From CAVSRC01 sp963830205 (GTDB taxonomy: Bacteria; Pseudomonadota; Alphaproteobacteria; Rhizobiales; Kaistiaceae), in NCBI GenBank assembly GCA_963830205.1, contig CAWHLP010000012.1:62001-126000 (forward strand): a stretch of 64,000 nucleotides of DNA. The letters run 5' to 3'. The notes beneath the pieces are model-generated. The model ran no database searches, was not told the DNA's origin, and worked only from the letters and a program-made list of their open reading frames with translations. The position numbers and the translations under genes are program-made. Positions 39,283 through 48,404 of the stretch are shown here, piece after piece. Every line of letters starts with the position of its first letter. The stretch's first letter is position 1.

Positions 39283-40271
39283 ACTCCCGGCCGCCGCTCA
39301 CCCCGTTTGCGGTCGACCGCATCCCCGCAACGCTCAGGGGCGGGGTGGTGGCCGTGGGCAATTTCGACGGCGTCCACCGCGGCCACCAGGCCCTCTTCGA
39401 CCATGCCCGCAGCGAGGCCCGCCGCCTCGGCGCGCCGGCCGTGGCGCTCACCTTCGAGCCGCATCCGCGCACCGTCTTTCGGCCCGAGGTGCCGGTGTTC
39501 CGCCTGACGACGGTCGCTGCCAAGGCCCGCCTGCTGGCGGCGCTCGGCATCGACGGCCTGGTGGTGGCGGGCTTCGACCGGGCCTTCGCGGCGATCGCGG
39601 CGGAGGATTTCGTCAACACGGTCCTGCGCGACCAATTCGCACTGAAGGCGGCGGTGGTCGGCCACGATTTCCATTTCGGCAAGGGCCGTTCGGGAACCCC
39701 CGACGTGCTCCGCGCCGCTGGCGAACGGCTGGGCTTCTCGGTCGCCGTCATCGAGCCGATCGGCGATGCCGACGGGACGCTGCTGGCCTCCACCGATGTG
39801 CGCGAGGCTCTCACCCGGGGCGACGTCGCCCGCGCCAATCGTCTCCTCGGCTACCGCTGGTTCGTCATCGCCACGGTCGTCACCGGCGAGCGGCGCGGCC
39901 GCGAACTGGGCTTTCCCACCGCCAATCTCCGCCTGGCGCCCGATTGCGGGCTCGCCCACGGCATCTACGCGGTCCGCGTGCGCACCCCCGACGGGGCCGA
40001 GCACGACGGCGTCGCCAGCTACGGCCGCCGGCCGACCTTCGACAACGGCCAGCCGCTGCTCGAGGTCCACCTGTTCGATTTCGCCGGCGATCTCTACGGC
40101 AAGACGCTGGTCGTGAGCTTCCTCGCCTGGCTCAGGCCGGAGCGGAAGTTCGCCTCGGTCGATGCCCTGATCGCCGCCATGGGCGACGATTCGGCCGCCG
40201 CGCGGGCGGTTCAGGCCGCTGCCGGGGCGGGCAGCGACCTCGACCGGGCCCTCGCCGGGGTCGCGGCCTGA
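39279..40271 (+). CDS. ribF: Bifunctional riboflavin kinase / FAD synthetase
   Basis: It converts riboflavin to FMN and then FAD. The N-terminal nucleotidyltransferase domain has GNFDGVHRGH, and the C-terminal flavokinase domain has GRELGFPTANLRL. The 330 residues are the standard length. The GTG start overlaps the upstream HAD gene by four bases, so expression is coupled. No FMN riboswitch was seen. Confidence 0.96.
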   Translation: MNSRPPLTPFAVDRIPATLRGGVVAVGNFDGVHRGHQALFDHARSEARRLGAPAVALTFEPHPRTVFRPEVPVFRLTTVAAKARLLAALGIDGLVVAGFDRAFAAIAAEDFVNTVLRDQFALKAAVVGHDFHFGKGRSGTPDVLRAAGERLGFSVAVIEPIGDADGTLLASTDVREALTRGDVARANRLLGYRWFVIATVVTGERRGRELGFPTANLRLAPDCGLAHGIYAVRVRTPDGAEHDGVASYGRRPTFDNGQPLLEVHLFDFAGDLYGKTLVVSFLAWLRPERKFASVDALIAAMGDDSAAARAVQAAAGAGSDLDRALAGVAA

Positions 40272-40392
40272 CCCAATGTGTTGTCCCAAATGCCCAATTC
40301 GGATAGGACTGGCAGCGGACCGGCCGGATTTTTGCCCCTATTCGCCGCCACAATCGACGAGCTGGCAGATTGGGCGCGCCGGCCACGGATGA

Positions 40393-41118
40393 ATGAGAGT
40401 GATGACAGGTTCGATTCGGTCCGTTTGCATCGGCGCTGCCGCGGCCGCGCTGGCCTTGGGTCTTGGAGCCTGTAGCCAGACGACTTATGGCACCGGCACG
40501 CCGACCGGAATGCAGACGCTTCAGGACCTCGCCGGCATCGCCGATTTGGGCGGGCAGAAGAAAGCGGGCATCGATTACGCTGCCCGGCCCGGTCTGGTGG
40601 CGCCGCCACCCGGCGCCGCTTTGCCGCCCCCCGGCAGTGAACAGCAGGCGGTCGCGGCCAACTGGCCGAAGGACCCCGACGCCCAGGCGAAGAAATTCAA
40701 GGACCAGGTCGCCGCCCGCGAGAAGTTCTGCGCCGACGCGAGCAATAAGAAGCTGCCCGAGTGCCGTGATCCCGGCTTCCGGCTGCCGTCGTCGGCGGGG
40801 GCAAGCGCCTCGCGTGAGCCGAGCCCGGTGCTGCTCAACCAGAATGTCAAGGCAGGCGAACTGGCGCACAGCAGTGCCGCGCAGAACGCCCAGGCGGTGA
40901 AGCTGTTTGCCCAGGCCAAGGGCCAGGTTGCCGTCGACGAGAACGGCAAGCCGATTCGCCGCTATCTCACCGATCCGCCCAGCGACTATCGCGTGCCGGA
41001 CCCCAATGCTCCGGTCGTGTTCGATGCCAAGAAGACCACCAAGAAGAAGTGGACGTGGCCTTGGGAGAAGGACACCTCGACCGCGGACACGCCGCCGCCG
41101 GCTAGCGGCGGGACCTGA
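40393..41118 (+). CDS. Predicted lipoprotein of unknown function
   Basis: A 241-residue envelope protein. The N terminus has a lipoprotein signal with the lipobox LGLGAC (Cys27). A low-complexity Pro/Gly/Ala part and an acidic-basic C-terminal half follow, ending in a Lys/Trp-rich stretch (TTKKKWTWPWEKD) and a Pro/Ser tail. I do not recognise a domain. An in-frame ATG at 40402 is an alternative start. The 3' end overlaps the facing tadA gene by 17 bases. Confidence 0.7.
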   Translation: MRVMTGSIRSVCIGAAAAALALGLGACSQTTYGTGTPTGMQTLQDLAGIADLGGQKKAGIDYAARPGLVAPPPGAALPPPGSEQQAVAANWPKDPDAQAKKFKDQVAAREKFCADASNKKLPECRDPGFRLPSSAGASASREPSPVLLNQNVKAGELAHSSAAQNAQAVKLFAQAKGQVAVDENGKPIRRYLTDPPSDYRVPDPNAPVVFDAKKTTKKKWTWPWEKDTSTADTPPPASGGT

Positions 41119-41560
41119 AGAAATCCCTGAGCAGCATCGCCGCCTCGTCCTCCGCCATGCCGCCATAGACGTCCGGCGCGTGGTGGCAGGTCGGATCGCC
41201 GAAAAAGCGCACGCCGCTTTCGACCGCGCCGCCCTTGGGGTCGCTGGCGCCGAAATAGAGCCGCCGGATGCGGGCGAAGGAAATCGCCGCCGCGCACATG
41301 GCGCAGGGTTCCAGCGTCACATAGAGGTCGGCGCCCGACAGGCGCTGCGAGCCCACCGCTTCCGCCGCCGCGCGAATCGCCAGCATTTCGGCGTGGGCGG
41401 TCGGATCGTCGCGCGCCATGGTGCTGTTGCCGGCGCGCGCCAGCACGACGCCGTCCTGCACGATGACCGCGCCGACCGGCACCTCGCCGCGTGCCGCCGC
41501 GGCGCGCGCTTCATCCAGCGCCAGCTCCATCGGGCTTGCTTCGCTCGCCATCTGCCTCAT
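41102..41560 (-). CDS. tadA: tRNA-specific adenosine deaminase TadA
   Basis: It converts the wobble adenosine of tRNA-Arg(ACG) to inosine and is normally essential. Zinc ligands are His56 (in TAHAEM, with the proton-shuttling Glu58) and Cys86 and Cys89 in PCAMC. The 152 residues are the usual length. It is convergent with the lipoprotein gene and divergent from the pseudouridine synthase, with only 44 bases between the starts. Confidence 0.95.
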   Translation of the reverse strand: MRQMASEASPMELALDEARAAAARGEVPVGAVIVQDGVVLARAGNSTMARDDPTAHAEMLAIRAAAEAVGSQRLSGADLYVTLEPCAMCAAAISFARIRRLYFGASDPKGGAVESGVRFFGDPTCHHAPDVYGGMAEDEAAMLLRDFFRSRR

Positions 41561-41604
41561 GCCTCCGCTCGCCTCGCCCGCGCGGCTCTGCTAATCAGCG
41601 CACC

Positions 41605-42468
41605 ATGAGTGCGCGCCAGCAACCCACCGAACCGGCGACCGGCGAGCGCATCGCCAAGGTCATCGCCCGCGCCGGCCTCTGTTCGCGCCGCGATGCCGAA
41701 CGCTGGATCGCTGACGGCCGCGTCGCCGTCAACGGCCGTGTGCTTGTCTCGCCCGCCGTCAATGTCGGCCCCACCGACCGCATCGTCGTCGACGGCGTCG
41801 CCCTGCCGGCGCGCGAGCGCACGCGGCTGTGGCTCTATCACAAGCCGAAAGGGCTGGTCACCACGGCGCGCGACCCGGAAGGCCGCCCGACCGTTTTTGC
41901 CGCATTGCCGCCCGACGTGCCGCGCGTGGTGGCGATCGGCCGGCTCGACATCAACACCGAGGGCCTGCTGCTCCTCACCAACGACGGCGGCCTGGCGCGC
42001 CTGCTCGAACTGCCGTCGACCGGCTGGCTCCGCCGCTACCGCGTGCGCGCCCACGGCGAGATCGCCAAGGAGGCGCTCGAAGCGCTGGCCGCGGGGGTCA
42101 CCGTCGATGGGATCGTCTACGGTCCGGTCGAAGCGACGCTCGACCGCAGCCAGGGCTCCAACCACTGGCTGACGCTGGGGCTGCGCGAAGGCAAGAACCG
42201 CGAGGTCAAGCGTCTGCTCGGCTCTCTCGATCTGGTCACCACACGGCTGATCCGCATCTCCTACGGTCCCTTCCAGCTCGGCGAACTGAAAGCCGGAGAG
42301 GTACACGAGATCCGCGGGCGCGTACTGCGCGACCAGTTGGGCGCCAAGCTCGCGGAGGCGGCCCATGCCGATTTCATCGCGCCGCTGAGGCCGCCGCCGA
42401 AGCCGGAGCCGCCGCCGCCAAGCAACCGACCGCCGAGGACGGCAGGCCGTGCGCATCGTCGGCGGTGA
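41605..42468 (+). CDS. rRNA pseudouridine synthase (RsuA/RluB family)
   Basis: A 287-residue enzyme that isomerises uridine in ribosomal RNA. An S4 RNA-binding domain covers residues 10-70 (RIAKVIARAGLCSRRDAERWI). The catalytic domain contains the aspartate motif GRLDINTEGLLLLTNDG. A Pro-rich basic tail follows. The site modified (16S U516 or 23S U2605) cannot be told from sequence. The ATG at 41605 is used; the longer frame upstream overlaps tadA. It overlaps rsmD by 20 bases. Confidence 0.9.
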   Translation: MSARQQPTEPATGERIAKVIARAGLCSRRDAERWIADGRVAVNGRVLVSPAVNVGPTDRIVVDGVALPARERTRLWLYHKPKGLVTTARDPEGRPTVFAALPPDVPRVVAIGRLDINTEGLLLLTNDGGLARLLELPSTGWLRRYRVRAHGEIAKEALEALAAGVTVDGIVYGPVEATLDRSQGSNHWLTLGLREGKNREVKRLLGSLDLVTTRLIRISYGPFQLGELKAGEVHEIRGRVLRDQLGAKLAEAAHADFIAPLRPPPKPEPPPPSNRPPRTAGRAHRRR

Positions 42469-43003
42469 GTATCGCGGCCGCGCGCTGGTGGCGCCGTCAG
42501 GCCGTGACACGCGGCCGACTGCCGACCGCCTGCGCCAGACCATCTTCGACATTCTGGCCCACGGCCACGCCGATGTGCTCACCGGCGCCCGCGTCCTCGA
42601 TCTCTTTGCCGGCACCGGGGCGCTCGGCCTCGAGGCCCTGTCGCGCGGCGCCGCCTTTGCCCTCTTCGTCGAGGAGGCGGTCGCGGCGCGCGCCGCCATC
42701 CGCGCCAATATCGAGGCGCTGGCCCTGACCGGGCGCACCCGCGTCTTCCGCCGCGACGCCACGCGCCTGGGGCCGGCCGGCACCGTCGCGCCGTTCTCTC
42801 TGGTCTTCGCTGACCCCCCCTATGGCAAGGGCCTCGGCGAACAGGCGCTCGCCTCTGCGCTGGCCGGCGGCTGGCTCGTCCCCGGTGCCCTTGCCGTGCT
42901 GGAGGAGGCGGCTGCAGCCGAGACCGCCCCTGTCGCCGGCCTCGAGGTCATCGACACGCGCCGGGTGGGGGACACCCAGCTCGTCTTTCTCAAGACTGGA
43001 TAG
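42449..43003 (+). CDS. rsmD: 16S rRNA (guanine-N2)-methyltransferase RsmD
   Basis: It methylates G966 of 16S rRNA. The 184-residue SAM-dependent enzyme begins MRIVGGEYRGRAL, with the SAM loop VLDLFAGTGALGLEAL and the catalytic motif DPPYGKG. The start is GTG inside the preceding gene, giving translational coupling. Confidence 0.94.
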   Translation: MRIVGGEYRGRALVAPSGRDTRPTADRLRQTIFDILAHGHADVLTGARVLDLFAGTGALGLEALSRGAAFALFVEEAVAARAAIRANIEALALTGRTRVFRRDATRLGPAGTVAPFSLVFADPPYGKGLGEQALASALAGGWLVPGALAVLEEAAAAETAPVAGLEVIDTRRVGDTQLVFLKTG

Positions 43004-43021
43004 GCCACATTTGGCCGCTAT

Positions 43022-44443
43022 ATGTCGGCGGACCGCCGCGATTCCCGTGGCATGGAGAAGCCCTTGTTCCACCTCCCCATGAAACGCGCGGCGGCGGGTG
43101 CTTGTGCCGCGCTGCTGCTGGCGACGTACGCCACCGTCGCGGTGGCCGCGGACGCCCCGCAACTGGCTGCAAACGCTGTCAGTTTCACGCTCGCCAACGG
43201 GCTTCAGGTCGTCGTTATCCCCGACCATCGCGCCCCGGTCGTGACCCACATGGTGTGGTACAAGACCGGGGCTGCCGACGATCCGCCGGGCAAATCCGGC
43301 ATCGCCCACTTCCTCGAACATCTGATGTTCAAGGGGACGACGACCCACCCCGAGGGCGAGTTCTCGGCCCGCGTCGAGGCGGTCGGCGGCGACGACAATG
43401 CCTTCACCAGCGAGGACTACACCGCCTACCACCAGACGGTGGCCAAGCAGCACCTCAAGCTGATGATGTCATTCGAGGCCGACCGCATGGCCAACCTCCA
43501 GATCACCGATGCGGCGCTCATCCCGGAGCGCCAGGTGATCCTGGAAGAGCGCGGCATGCGCATCGACAACAGCCCCGGCGCCCGCCTCGGCGTGGCGATG
43601 GACGCGGCGCTCTATGAGAACAGCCACTACCGCATCCCGACCATCGGCTGGGCGAGCGAGATGGCGACGCTCGACCGCGCCGACGCGCGCGCCTTCTACG
43701 ATCGCTACTACACGCCCAACAATGCCATCGTGGTCATCGCCGGCGATGTCACCGAGGACGAAGTCAAGGCGCTCGCCGAGGACACCTACGGCAAGGTCGC
43801 CCGCCGCGCCGACCCGCCGCCGCGCGTTCGCCTCAGCGAGCCCCCGCCGGATGCCGCCCGCGTGGTGACGCTGACCGACCCGCGCGTCACCCAGCCGAGC
43901 TTCCGCCGGCTCTATCTCACGCCCTCCGAGCACACCGGCAAGCCGCACGAAGCCGAGGCGCTTGAGGTGCTCGCCGACATCCTCGGCGGTGGCAGCACCA
44001 GCCGCCTCTATCGCCAGCTCGTGGTCGAGCAGGGCATCGCTGCCGGTATCGACGCCGGCTACGATTCGGGGCCGATCGGCGCCTCGGCCTTCAGCCTCTA
44101 CGGCACGCCGCGCGGCGACACCACGGTCGAGCAGCTTGCCGCCGCCTTCGATCATGTCATCGCCGACCTTGTCGACAAGGGCGTCACGGCGGAAGAACTC
44201 GCCCGCGCCAAGGAGCGCGTGCGCGCCAGCGTGATCTACTCCGAGGACAGCCCGCGTACGCTCGCCAACGCCATCGGCGCGGCGCTCGCCACCGGTGACA
44301 CCTTGGCGGAAGTGCAGTCGTGGCCCGAGCGCATTGCCGCCGTCACCGCCGCTGACGTGCAGGCCGCCGCCCGCAGCTATCTCTTCGCCCGCAACTCGGT
44401 CACCGGCTATCTGCTTCCCGGGCCGGCGGAGGGCCGCTCGTGA
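43022..44443 (+). CDS. M16 zinc peptidase, active member
   Basis: A pitrilysin-family protease, exported. The inverted zinc motif HFLEH lies at about residues 96-100 with the distal glutamates in ILEERGMR, so it should be active. Two M16 half-domains span about 55-450. The signal peptide (MKRAAAGACAALLLATYATVAVAA) suggests the real start may be ATG 43052 or 43079 rather than 43022. It forms a pair with the next gene, overlapping by four bases; such pairs work as a heterodimer. Confidence 0.92.
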   Translation: MSADRRDSRGMEKPLFHLPMKRAAAGACAALLLATYATVAVAADAPQLAANAVSFTLANGLQVVVIPDHRAPVVTHMVWYKTGAADDPPGKSGIAHFLEHLMFKGTTTHPEGEFSARVEAVGGDDNAFTSEDYTAYHQTVAKQHLKLMMSFEADRMANLQITDAALIPERQVILEERGMRIDNSPGARLGVAMDAALYENSHYRIPTIGWASEMATLDRADARAFYDRYYTPNNAIVVIAGDVTEDEVKALAEDTYGKVARRADPPPRVRLSEPPPDAARVVTLTDPRVTQPSFRRLYLTPSEHTGKPHEAEALEVLADILGGGSTSRLYRQLVVEQGIAAGIDAGYDSGPIGASAFSLYGTPRGDTTVEQLAAAFDHVIADLVDKGVTAEELARAKERVRASVIYSEDSPRTLANAIGAALATGDTLAEVQSWPERIAAVTAADVQAAARSYLFARNSVTGYLLPGPAEGRS

Positions 44444-45762
44444 AGATGCACCGGAACACCATTCAGCGCGTCGCCGCGATTGCCGGCCTGGCGCTCGCCG
44501 CCATTGTCTGGAGCGCAGACGCCGAAGCCATCGACATCCAGAAGGTGGTCAGCCCCGGCGGCATCACCGCCTGGCTGGTCGAGGACCAGACGATCCCGCT
44601 CGTCTCCATGTCCTTCGCCTTCGAGGGCGGCGCGGCGCAGGATCCGGCCGACAAGCCAGGTGTCGCCAACATGCTCTCCGGCCTGCTCGACGAGGGCGCC
44701 GGCGATCTCGACAGCCAGGCGTTCCAGGCGCGCCTCGACGACCTGTCGATCGACATGAACTTCGACGCCAGCCGCGACGTCTTCGACGGCTCGCTGCGCA
44801 CGCTCACCGCCAATCGCGACGAAGCGGCGCGGCTGTTGAAGCTGGCACTCACCGAACCGCGCTTCGACCCCGAGCCGGTCGAGCGCATCCGTGCCCAGAT
44901 CATGACCTCGATCAAGCGCGGCGAGCGCAGTCCCAACCGGCTGGCGGCGGACGCGATGCGCCAGGCGGTCTATCCGGATCATCCCTATGGCCGGCCGGTC
45001 GAGGGCACGCCCGACAGCCTTGCCGCGATCACCGTCGCCGACCTCAAGACGTTCCGCCAGAAGGTCTTCGCCCGCGATACCCTCAAGGTCGCCATCGTCG
45101 GCGCCATCGACGCTCAGGCGGCCGGCGCCATGCTCGATCAGATCTTCGGCGACCTGCCGGCGAAGGCCGACCTCGCCCCCGTGCCCGACGTGACGGCGAA
45201 GTCCGCCGGCCGCATCGACGTTCCCCTGGCCGTCCCGCAGACCATCATCAGCATCAGCGCGCCGGGACTGACGCGCGGCGATGCCGACCTCATACCGGCG
45301 GTGGTTGCCACCTACATCCTCGGCGGCGGCTCCAACTCGCGCCTCTACAAGACGGTGCGCGAGCAGCGCGGCCTGGCCTACTCGGTCGGCCTCGGGCTCG
45401 ATCCTCTGGAGCATTCCGGGATCGTGAGCGGCGGCACCCAGACGCGCAGCGACCAGGCCGAGGCGGTGATCACCCTGATCAAGCAGGAGATCGCCCGCTT
45501 CGCCAAGGACGGGCCGACTGCCGAAGAGCTCACCAATGCCAAGAACTACCTGATCGGCAGCTATCCGCTGCGCTTCGTCACCTCGGGTGACATCGCCGAT
45601 CAGCTTCTCGGCCTCCAGATCGACGGACGCAGCATCGACTATGTCGACCGCCGCAACGGCCTCATCGCCGCCGTCACCATCGACGACGTGCGCCAGGCGG
45701 CACGCCGGCTGTTTGCCGGCAACGACCTGACGGTGGTGCGCGTCGGCCCGCCGGAATCGTGA
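44440..45762 (+). CDS. M16 peptidase-like protein without the zinc motif
   Basis: A 440-residue exported M16 fold. A signal peptide occupies residues 1-30. Where the active paralogue has HFLEH, this protein reads MLSGLLDEGAG, so the zinc ligands are missing. The glycine-rich loop GGGSNSRLYKTVREQRGLAY, which helps hold substrate, is intact. This matches the non-catalytic partner of alphaproteobacterial M16 heterodimers. The GTG start overlaps the upstream stop. Confidence 0.92.
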   Translation: MKMHRNTIQRVAAIAGLALAAIVWSADAEAIDIQKVVSPGGITAWLVEDQTIPLVSMSFAFEGGAAQDPADKPGVANMLSGLLDEGAGDLDSQAFQARLDDLSIDMNFDASRDVFDGSLRTLTANRDEAARLLKLALTEPRFDPEPVERIRAQIMTSIKRGERSPNRLAADAMRQAVYPDHPYGRPVEGTPDSLAAITVADLKTFRQKVFARDTLKVAIVGAIDAQAAGAMLDQIFGDLPAKADLAPVPDVTAKSAGRIDVPLAVPQTIISISAPGLTRGDADLIPAVVATYILGGGSNSRLYKTVREQRGLAYSVGLGLDPLEHSGIVSGGTQTRSDQAEAVITLIKQEIARFAKDGPTAEELTNAKNYLIGSYPLRFVTSGDIADQLLGLQIDGRSIDYVDRRNGLIAAVTIDDVRQAARRLFAGNDLTVVRVGPPES

Positions 45763-45836
45763 CGGCCCGTGCCCCAAGCTTGTCGACGGCGGCATGAGTG
45801 CCTAGATCAGGCCGCCAGCGGATACGAGGAAAGTCC

Positions 45837-47180
45837 ATGACCGAAATACTCGACCAGACCGACTTGACCGAGCGTGCCGAACGGCTGGTTGCCGCCGCGC
45901 GCAAAGCGGGGGCCGACGCCGCCGATGCGGTCTGCGTGCGCGGCATCTCGTTGTCGGTCGATGTGCGCCTCGGCAAGGTCGAGGAGACCCGCCGCGCCGA
46001 AGGCGACGACTTCACGCTCCGTGCCTTCGTCGGCCGCCGTTCGGCGACCGTCTCCGCCAATGTGCTGACCGACCCGGCCGAGCTTGCCGAACGGGCCGTG
46101 GCCATGGCCAGGGTCGCCCCCGAGGACCGCTTCGCCGGGCTCGCCGACAAGGAGACGCTCGCCTCGCACTTCCCCGACCTCGATCTGCTCGACACCACCA
46201 TTCCCTCCGCCGACGAACTGACCCAGGCGGCGCTTGCCGCCGAGGATGCCGCCCGTGCCATTCCCGGCGTCACCAACTCCGGTGGCGCCAGCGCCGACTG
46301 GGGCCTGGGCGGCCTGGTGCTCGCCACCTCCGGCGGCTTTGCCGGCGCCTATCTCGGCTCGCGCTTCGGCCTCGGCGCCTCGGCCATCGCCGGCTCGGGC
46401 ACCGCGATGGAGCGCGACTATGACGGCGAGAGCAAGGTCTACCGCGCCGACCTGTCCGACCCGGAAGTCATCGGCCGCAACGCCGGCGAGCGCGCCGTGC
46501 ACCGGCTGAACCCGCGCCAGATGGCGACCGGACGGGTGACGGTCGTCTACGATCCGCGCATTGCCACCAGCCTCATCGGCCATCTGGCGGGCGCCGTGAA
46601 CGGCTCCGCCATCGCCCGCAAGACAAGCTTCCTGCGCGACCGGCTCGGCCAGCCACTCTTCCCGACAACCATCCGCATCACCGACGATCCCTTGCGCCCG
46701 CGCGGCCTCGGCTCGCGGCCCTTCGACGGCGAAGGCGTCGCCGGTGCGGCCCTCGATGTGGTTGCCGACGGCGTGCTCAAGACCTGGCTGCTCGACAGCG
46801 CCACGGGCCGTGAGCTCAGCCTGCCCACCAACGGCCGTGCCTCGCGCCGCGGCGGCAACCCGTCGCCGGGCTCCACCAACCTGACGCTGCTCCCCGGCAC
46901 CGAGACGCCGGAGGCGATGATCGCCGGGATCGACCACGGCCTCTACGTCACCGAGCTGATCGGCCACGGGGTCAACATGAACACCGGCGACTACAGCCGC
47001 GGTGCGGCTGGTTTCGTCATCGAGAAGGGCGCGTTGGGCCATCCGGTGAGCGAGATCACCATCGCCGGCAACCTGATCGACATGTATCGCGTCCTGCGTG
47101 CCGCCAACGATCTCACCTATCGCTATGCGGTCAACGCCCCGACGCTGGCGATCGAGGGCATGACACTCGCCGGAAGCTAG
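45837..47180 (+). CDS. pmbA: Metalloprotease subunit PmbA/TldE
   Basis: The TldE/PmbA half of the TldD-TldE protease, 447 residues, which in E. coli helps mature microcin B17 and breaks down CcdA. Late motifs include LPTNGRASRRGGNPSPGSTNLTLLPG and YVTELIGHGVNMNTGDYSRGAAGF, diagnostic of the family. GAGGAAAG precedes the ATG at 45837. No tldD is in the window. In related genomes this gene commonly precedes the Kdo/lipid A block, as here. Confidence 0.94.
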   Translation: MTEILDQTDLTERAERLVAAARKAGADAADAVCVRGISLSVDVRLGKVEETRRAEGDDFTLRAFVGRRSATVSANVLTDPAELAERAVAMARVAPEDRFAGLADKETLASHFPDLDLLDTTIPSADELTQAALAAEDAARAIPGVTNSGGASADWGLGGLVLATSGGFAGAYLGSRFGLGASAIAGSGTAMERDYDGESKVYRADLSDPEVIGRNAGERAVHRLNPRQMATGRVTVVYDPRIATSLIGHLAGAVNGSAIARKTSFLRDRLGQPLFPTTIRITDDPLRPRGLGSRPFDGEGVAGAALDVVADGVLKTWLLDSATGRELSLPTNGRASRRGGNPSPGSTNLTLLPGTETPEAMIAGIDHGLYVTELIGHGVNMNTGDYSRGAAGFVIEKGALGHPVSEITIAGNLIDMYRVLRAANDLTYRYAVNAPTLAIEGMTLAGS

Positions 47181-47347
47181 AGCTTCTGCGCCGTTTCGTA
47201 CCGCGCCACCGCCGGCAATCGGCCGCTGGCGGCTCCCAAGGCTTGCAGAACACCGCCTTTTGATGCACCAAACCGCCCGGGTCGTGACCATTGTTGCGTC
47301 GGCGCCGCATGCGCCAGGCGCCGCGTGCGAGTGGACGGGGATCAACA

Positions 47348-47623
47348 ATGAATCAGAGCAGGGCGAGGGCAGCCGGGCCGAACGACCAGCTTCTGCATCT
47401 GGTCTTCGGCGGGGAGCTGGACAACGTCGAGGGCATCCGCTTTGCCGATCTCGACAAGCTTGACATCGTCGGCATCTACCCGAACTACCGCACCGCTTAT
47501 GACGCCTGGCGCGCCAAGGCGCAGGCGACCGTCGACAACGCCCACACGCGCTATTTCATCGTCCATCTTCACCGTCTGCTCGAACCGGAGGTTTCGCCCG
47601 AGGGGGGCGAGGGCGGCCGGTGA
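47348..47623 (+). CDS. DUF4170 domain protein
   Basis: A 91-residue protein with LVFGGELDNVEGIRFADLDKLDIVGIYPNYRTAYDAWRAKAQ and a closing HLHRLLEPE, which is the DUF4170 pattern. Family function is unknown. It is conserved between pmbA or an inositol phosphatase gene and the acyltransferase-waaA genes in Rhizobiales, so a link to lipid A or Kdo assembly is inferred from position. The ATG at 47348 is chosen; the longer upstream frame is Arg-rich and unsupported. Confidence 0.85.
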   Translation: MNQSRARAAGPNDQLLHLVFGGELDNVEGIRFADLDKLDIVGIYPNYRTAYDAWRAKAQATVDNAHTRYFIVHLHRLLEPEVSPEGGEGGR

Positions 47624-47642
47624 CCGCTGGCCGAAACGCACC

Positions 47643-48404
47643 ATGGTTGAGCACCCCGACACATCACCCATTCAACCGCGCAGCAAGCGCGGTTGGGCGA
47701 GCACATTGCGCCGGCGTTTGCTGCGCTCGAATTTCGCCTATGAAGTGGTGTCGTCGGCCTTGACCGCCTATCTGCGGCTGGTGTGGGCAACCGGCCGGCT
47801 GACCTGCGAACCGACGACGGCCGAAGCGGTCTTCGACAGCCATGCGCCGCTGATCAGCACCACCTGGCACAGCGAGGCCTTCCTGCTGCCGCTCCTGCGT
47901 CCGCGCGACCGCCCTGCCGACGTCATGGTGTCGCGTGCCGGCGAAGGTGAGATCATCGGTCGCGTGCTGCGCAAGCTCGGTAACGGCATCGTGCGCGGGG
48001 CCGGCGCGAGCAACCGGTCGCGCATGTTCGAGAAGGGCTCGGTTGCCGCCTTCCGCGGCCTCAAGGCCGCCGTCGACAGCGGACACAGCGTCGTGCTCAC
48101 GGCCGATTTCGACGCCGCCACCCGCGGCAAGGTGAGCCCCGGGGTGATTGCGCTCGCGCGCCTCACCCAGCGGCCGATCATTCCCGCCATCGTCGTCTCG
48201 AGCAATCGCTTCCGCATCCGCTCGTGGGATCGGACCGTGTTCAACCTGCCGTTCAGCCGCATCGCCTTCGTTCATGGCGACCCGGTCTTCGTTCCCCGCC
48301 ACGCCAGCGAGAGCGCGCTCGAGGAGAAGCGCCTGGAAGTCGAGCGGGCGCTCAATGCCGTCACCGCGCGCGCCTACGCAATCGCGGATCGCCGTCATGG
48401 CTGA
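47643..48404 (+). CDS. Lysophospholipid acyltransferase-like protein (DUF374)
   Basis: A 253-residue membrane-associated acyltransferase of the DUF374 group. The likely catalytic pattern is ISTTWHSEAFLLPLL, with His and an acidic residue in the altered HX4D, followed by MVSRAGEGEIIGRVLRKLG and LTADFDAATRGKVSPGVIALA. It may add an acyl chain during lipid A or phospholipid synthesis; the substrate is unproven. It begins 20 bases after DUF4170 and overlaps waaA. Confidence 0.88.
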   Translation: MVEHPDTSPIQPRSKRGWASTLRRRLLRSNFAYEVVSSALTAYLRLVWATGRLTCEPTTAEAVFDSHAPLISTTWHSEAFLLPLLRPRDRPADVMVSRAGEGEIIGRVLRKLGNGIVRGAGASNRSRMFEKGSVAAFRGLKAAVDSGHSVVLTADFDAATRGKVSPGVIALARLTQRPIIPAIVVSSNRFRIRSWDRTVFNLPFSRIAFVHGDPVFVPRHASESALEEKRLEVERALNAVTARAYAIADRRHG

